From Gemmatimonadaceae bacterium (GTDB taxonomy: Bacteria; Gemmatimonadota; Gemmatimonadetes; Gemmatimonadales; Gemmatimonadaceae): a stretch of DNA of 7,913 nt. The notes below the pieces were generated by a model that was given only the letters and a program-made list of their open reading frames with translations, searched no databases and had not been told where the DNA came from. Below, piece by piece: positions 5,378 to 7,913 of this stretch (the first letter of the stretch is position 1; every line of letters starts with the position of its first letter). The stretch covers positions 1 through 7,913 of the forward strand of contig JABFXM010000159.1 in assembly GCA_013361745.1 (NCBI GenBank), written 5' to 3'. The translations under genes were made by a program, and so were the position numbers.

Positions 5378-6688
5378 CTAACGCTTCATGCTGTCGGCGA
5401 CGAAGACGCTGAGGGTGTCGGCCTTGCCTCTGAACGTCGCCACCACCCGACGACGGCCGCCCGGCGGGAGCGGGTCGAGAGGGCTCTCGTAGCGGCGAGG
5501 ATGTGGGCGCAGATCCGCGTCAGGATAGGTGATGTCGACGCTCGCATGAGGGAGCAGTCCGCCCGCCGCGTCGAACACGTCGGCGGTAAAGCGCGGCTCC
5601 GCGCCCGCGCGGATCGTGTCGGGCCGCGGATGGATCACCACGCGCGCGACGGGAGGTCGGACGACCACGACCTGCGTCAGCGAGGTTCGTGGCGCCTCGC
5701 ACACGTGCGCCGTGTCCGCGTACGGCGCGAGGCCGCCGACGTGCACGGTCGACACCCCCGGTCGTCTCGCGATGCGGGTGATTGGCCCGGGGACGCCCGG
5801 CGCGACGATCACCATCTCTTCCAGCACCGCCACTCCGGCCGATGCTGGCGGCCGCGGAGGAGCCACCCGCTTCGGAAGTGCGCCGAGCACCGTCGTGTCG
5901 CTGATGACGAAGCTGGAGTCGCTCTTTGGCGCGTCCCAGCTCCCGGCGCAGAGGTCTCCGCTGCAGGTCTCCTCGCTCAGGCGGAGCTCGAGCGTGTCGC
6001 CGACGGTCACCCAGGAGCTGTCCCATCCGCTCCACCCAGGGCGAACGCTGATCGAACGGCTCACCCAACGGCCATTCTTGCGTGCGAGTCTCTTTCGCTC
6101 CGCCACCCACGCGAGCAGCGAATCGCTCGGCGGCGGCATCTGTGGGTCGACGTACTCGACCGAGACGCTGTCGCTCCAGGTCGTCGCCAGTCCCGGCCGG
6201 CCGAACGCGAGCTCGGCGCGCGCTGGACGAAGCCCGAAGAGGTTTGCGACGAGCGCGCTGTCGCGAAGGGTGATCTCCACCGCGCCGTCGCGCACCGCTG
6301 CCTTCCCGACGTCGCGCTCGTCGCACAACTGAACCCAGCTCTCCCCGCCACAGCGCATCACCCTTCCGGAAGCGACGACCGCGCGGAGGGAGCGAAAGCG
6401 GCGGAGCGTGTCGTCGGGCGCCCGACCTACCGCGAGCTCCACGGAGCTGCTGCCCTCGACCGCGGGAGTATGCAGACTCCAGAGGTACGTCCACGCTCCC
6501 GTCGTGTCGGCGGGGGTCCATCCCCACCGTTGCGCGGTGTCGCGCGGAAATGTGACGCGCGCGTCGCGTCGGCTGACGACCAGCCGCGCGCCGCTGGATG
6601 ATTGCGCCGCGAGACCGCTCGCGAAGAGGCATATCGCGAGTAGCGGGCGCAGCGCTGCACGGCTGCGGTCGAGTCGGATGCGGATCAT
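5378..6688 (-). CDS. Secreted protein of unknown function with C-terminal bacterial Ig-like domain
   Basis: The protein is 436 residues. The start at 6688 gives a clean Sec signal, MIRIRLDRSRAALRPLLAIC followed by LFASGLAAQ, cut near AAQ at residue 29. Upstream in-frame starts exist (6721 and 6886) but would bury the signal, and none has a good Shine-Dalgarno. The mature part is rich in Ser, Thr, Asp and Arg and looks beta-stranded. Residues about 205-330 contain WVTVGDTLELRLSEETC and SFVISDTTVLGAL, with an Ig-like strand rhythm. Residues 347-432 resemble a Big-type domain: VARVVIHPRPDTIRAGAEPR, then FTADVFDAAGGLLP and VVATFRGKADTLSVFVA. Cysteines fall in close pairs, 113/122 and 242/247, plus Cys330, so disulfides are possible. 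No catalytic motif is visible. I do not recognise the family; a surface or periplasmic adhesion or scaffold role is only a guess. It converges on the glycosidase gene with a 14-bp gap. Confidence 0.75.
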   Translation of the reverse strand: MIRIRLDRSRAALRPLLAICLFASGLAAQSSSGARLVVSRRDARVTFPRDTAQRWGWTPADTTGAWTYLWSLHTPAVEGSSSVELAVGRAPDDTLRRFRSLRAVVASGRVMRCGGESWVQLCDERDVGKAAVRDGAVEITLRDSALVANLFGLRPARAELAFGRPGLATTWSDSVSVEYVDPQMPPPSDSLLAWVAERKRLARKNGRWVSRSISVRPGWSGWDSSWVTVGDTLELRLSEETCSGDLCAGSWDAPKSDSSFVISDTTVLGALPKRVAPPRPPASAGVAVLEEMVIVAPGVPGPITRIARRPGVSTVHVGGLAPYADTAHVCEAPRTSLTQVVVVRPPVARVVIHPRPDTIRAGAEPRFTADVFDAAGGLLPHASVDITYPDADLRPHPRRYESPLDPLPPGGRRRVVATFRGKADTLSVFVADSMKR

Positions 6689-6867
6689 CGGGATCGGGAA
6701 TGAACGGATCGCTCCACTCATGGACGACCGAGCATCGCGATCATGCACGCCGCTCGCGCTGCATGACGACTCCGGGCACGCCATCTGCGAAACCAGGCGT
6801 TCCCTAACGGTTTCACGCACGGTGCACCAGGCCGCGCACGCAGCCCCAGCCGGAGGAAACGAAGCAC
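6689..6867. other. Divergent intergenic region between the Ig-like protein gene and the SRPBCC gene
   Basis: About 180 bp contain both divergent promoters. The only symmetry I can point to is GAAACC (6789-6794) and its complement GGTTTC (6809-6814) around a 14-nt spacer, which could be an operator half-site pair or chance. No convincing -35/-10 pair was found on either strand. Confidence 0.35.
6852..6856 (+). promoter_or_regulatory. Shine-Dalgarno of the SRPBCC gene
   Basis: A strong GGAGG lies 11 bases before ATG 6868. The spacing is slightly long but acceptable. It decides the start of a gene whose stop codon lies beyond the window. Confidence 0.65.
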
Positions 6868-7913
6868 ATGGCAACGCAACAGGCACCGAACGGCACCCGA
6901 CACAATGGCAGCGACGGCACGTCGCGCCGCCCGATGACGCAGGCGCCGCGCAACTGGAAGGACGCCCCCGAGCATTACTCCGAGACGCCGGACTGGAAGG
7001 ACGGGACCACCAAGTTCCTCGGCTGGTTCAGCATCGGGCTCGGCCTCGCCGAGATCTTCGCGCCGCGCCAGGTGGCGAAGCTCATCGGCGTGAAGGACGA
7101 GGAGGAGTACGTCGGCACGCTGCGGCAGTTCGGCGTGCGCGAGATCGCGGCGGGGCTCGGCATCCTCACGCGCCCGAAGCCCACCTACTGGCTCTGGTCG
7201 CGCGTCGGCGGTGACGCGATCGACCTCACCTGGCTTACGCGACGCCTTCGCGACAGCGAAGAGGACAACGACAGCACGAAGCTCCTCGCCGCGATCACGG
7301 CGGTCCTCGGCGTCACCGCGCTCGACATCATCCAGGGGGCGAAGCTCACGAGCGATAAGCTCCCGTCCACCGGTCACGACGAGGGAAGCTTCCAGCTCGG
7401 CGAGGGCGACGACGGCGCGGTTCGGCTCGAGGCGCAGGTGACGGTGGGCGCGTCGCCGGCGGAGTGCTACGAGTTCTGGAAAACCCAGGAGAATCTGCCG
7501 CGCGTCATCGGCCATCTCGAGAGTGTGCGTATGCTCCCGAACGGCCGCACGCACTGGAAGGCGAAGGCGCCCGCCGGGATGAGCGTCGAGTGGGAGGCGG
7601 AGACGATCGAGGATCGTCCGAACGAGTACATCGCCTGGCACGCACTCGAGCACGAGCAGGTGGACAACCTCGGCTCCGTCACCTTCCTCGAGGCGCCCGG
7701 CGACCGCGGAACGGAGGTCCATCTCGAGATGGAGTACCACCCGCGCGGCGGCGTGGTCGGGGCGAAGATCGCCAACCTCTTCAAGAAGATCCCGCAGGGC
7801 GCCCTGATGATGGACCTGCGCCGCTTCAAGCAGCTCATGGAGCTCGGCGAGGTCGTGCAGTCGGACGCGACGGCCGCGCGCGCGATGCCGCATCCCGCGC
7901 GACCGAACGCAGA
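6868..7913 (+). CDS. SRPBCC (cyclase/dehydrase-like) protein with N-terminal hydrophobic region, 3' truncated by window edge
   Basis: The frame is open from ATG 6868 to the last base, giving at least 348 residues with no stop. Residues 1-50 are polar and probably disordered. Residues about 51-157 hold several hydrophobic or amphipathic stretches: FLGWFSIGLGLAEIF (50-64), FGVREIAAGLGIL (88-100), and LLAAITAVLGVTALDIIQGA (138-157), the strongest membrane candidate. A polar linker leads to an SRPBCC/START-like domain (about 186-330): VRLEAQVTVGASPAECYEFW, ENLPRVIGHLESV, WEAETIEDRPNEYIAWHALE, the strand TEVHLEMEYHPRGG, and the long C-terminal helix ending RRFKQLMELGEV. The fold forms a hydrophobic ligand cavity; this membrane-associated subgroup (COG5637-like) has no established substrate. 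The tail after 332 is low-complexity. The gene is divergent from the Ig-like protein gene, and any operon partner lies beyond the right edge. Confidence 0.85.
   Translation, partial: MATQQAPNGTRHNGSDGTSRRPMTQAPRNWKDAPEHYSETPDWKDGTTKFLGWFSIGLGLAEIFAPRQVAKLIGVKDEEEYVGTLRQFGVREIAAGLGILTRPKPTYWLWSRVGGDAIDLTWLTRRLRDSEEDNDSTKLLAAITAVLGVTALDIIQGAKLTSDKLPSTGHDEGSFQLGEGDDGAVRLEAQVTVGASPAECYEFWKTQENLPRVIGHLESVRMLPNGRTHWKAKAPAGMSVEWEAETIEDRPNEYIAWHALEHEQVDNLGSVTFLEAPGDRGTEVHLEMEYHPRGGVVGAKIANLFKKIPQGALMMDLRRFKQLMELGEVVQSDATAARAMPHPARPNA

Noticed and set aside
5501..6601. Plus-strand open frame (366 codons) opposite the Ig-like protein gene
   Set aside because: No signal, no domain and shadow-like composition. 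The minus-strand frame has a signal peptide and an Ig-like domain.
6777..6804. GGAAC-like box on the minus strand as an EcfG-type general stress promoter
   Set aside because: The downstream CGTG is off-consensus and the 18-nt spacing is too long, so the match is not convincing.
6718..7893. Minus-strand open frame (391 codons) opposite the SRPBCC gene
   Set aside because: The plus-strand frame has a good Shine-Dalgarno and SRPBCC motifs; the antisense translation is Arg/Leu-rich shadow.

Overview
The window is GC-rich bacterial chromosomal DNA with G or C at most third codon positions. It looks like a free-living soil or environmental bacterium. The gene families (a Gfo/Idh/MocA oxidoreductase, a DUF1080 lipoprotein, an NHS-type MFS carrier, a Tat-exported TIM-barrel isomerase, a bacterial Ig-like protein) together with the base composition suggest Gemmatimonadota or a similar phylum. 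That assignment is an inference, because no rRNA or marker gene is present.

Left part (1-3939): a probable carbohydrate-catabolism locus. The C-terminal part of a Gfo/Idh/MocA oxidoreductase (+) enters from the left edge. It converges on a two-gene minus-strand operon: a DUF1080 / 3-keto-disaccharide hydrolase-like lipoprotein, then an MFS carrier, coupled through an ATGA stop/start overlap. Divergent from that operon is a plus-strand TIM-barrel sugar phosphate isomerase/epimerase-like protein with a Tat-type signal. An oxidoreductase, a DUF1080 protein, an epimerase-like TIM barrel and a carrier are the parts expected for oxidising a glycoside at C3, cleaving the 3-keto product, isomerising the released sugar and importing it. 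At least two of the visible enzymes carry export signals, so some of this chemistry probably happens outside the cytoplasm.

Middle part (4116-6688): an exported phosphodiester glycosidase (NAGPA domain) on the plus strand meets, tail to tail with only 14 bp between, a minus-strand secreted protein of unknown function that ends in a bacterial Ig-like domain.

Right part (6868-7913): a plus-strand SRPBCC (cyclase/dehydrase-like) protein with an N-terminal hydrophobic region. It is still open at the right edge.

The most unusual content is non-coding. Three consecutive intergenic gaps (about 475-586, 2767-2900 and 3976-4050) each hold a large imperfect inverted repeat built from short tandem units. 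Each has a different unit: GGCTGGAAGCTG-like, ATCCGTG every 10 bp, and CACGAAGG every 9-10 bp. These resemble REP/REPIN- or MITE-like dispersed intergenic elements. No CRISPR array, tRNA, rRNA, insertion sequence or phage gene was seen. I found no convincing evidence of a wholly new defence or mobile system.
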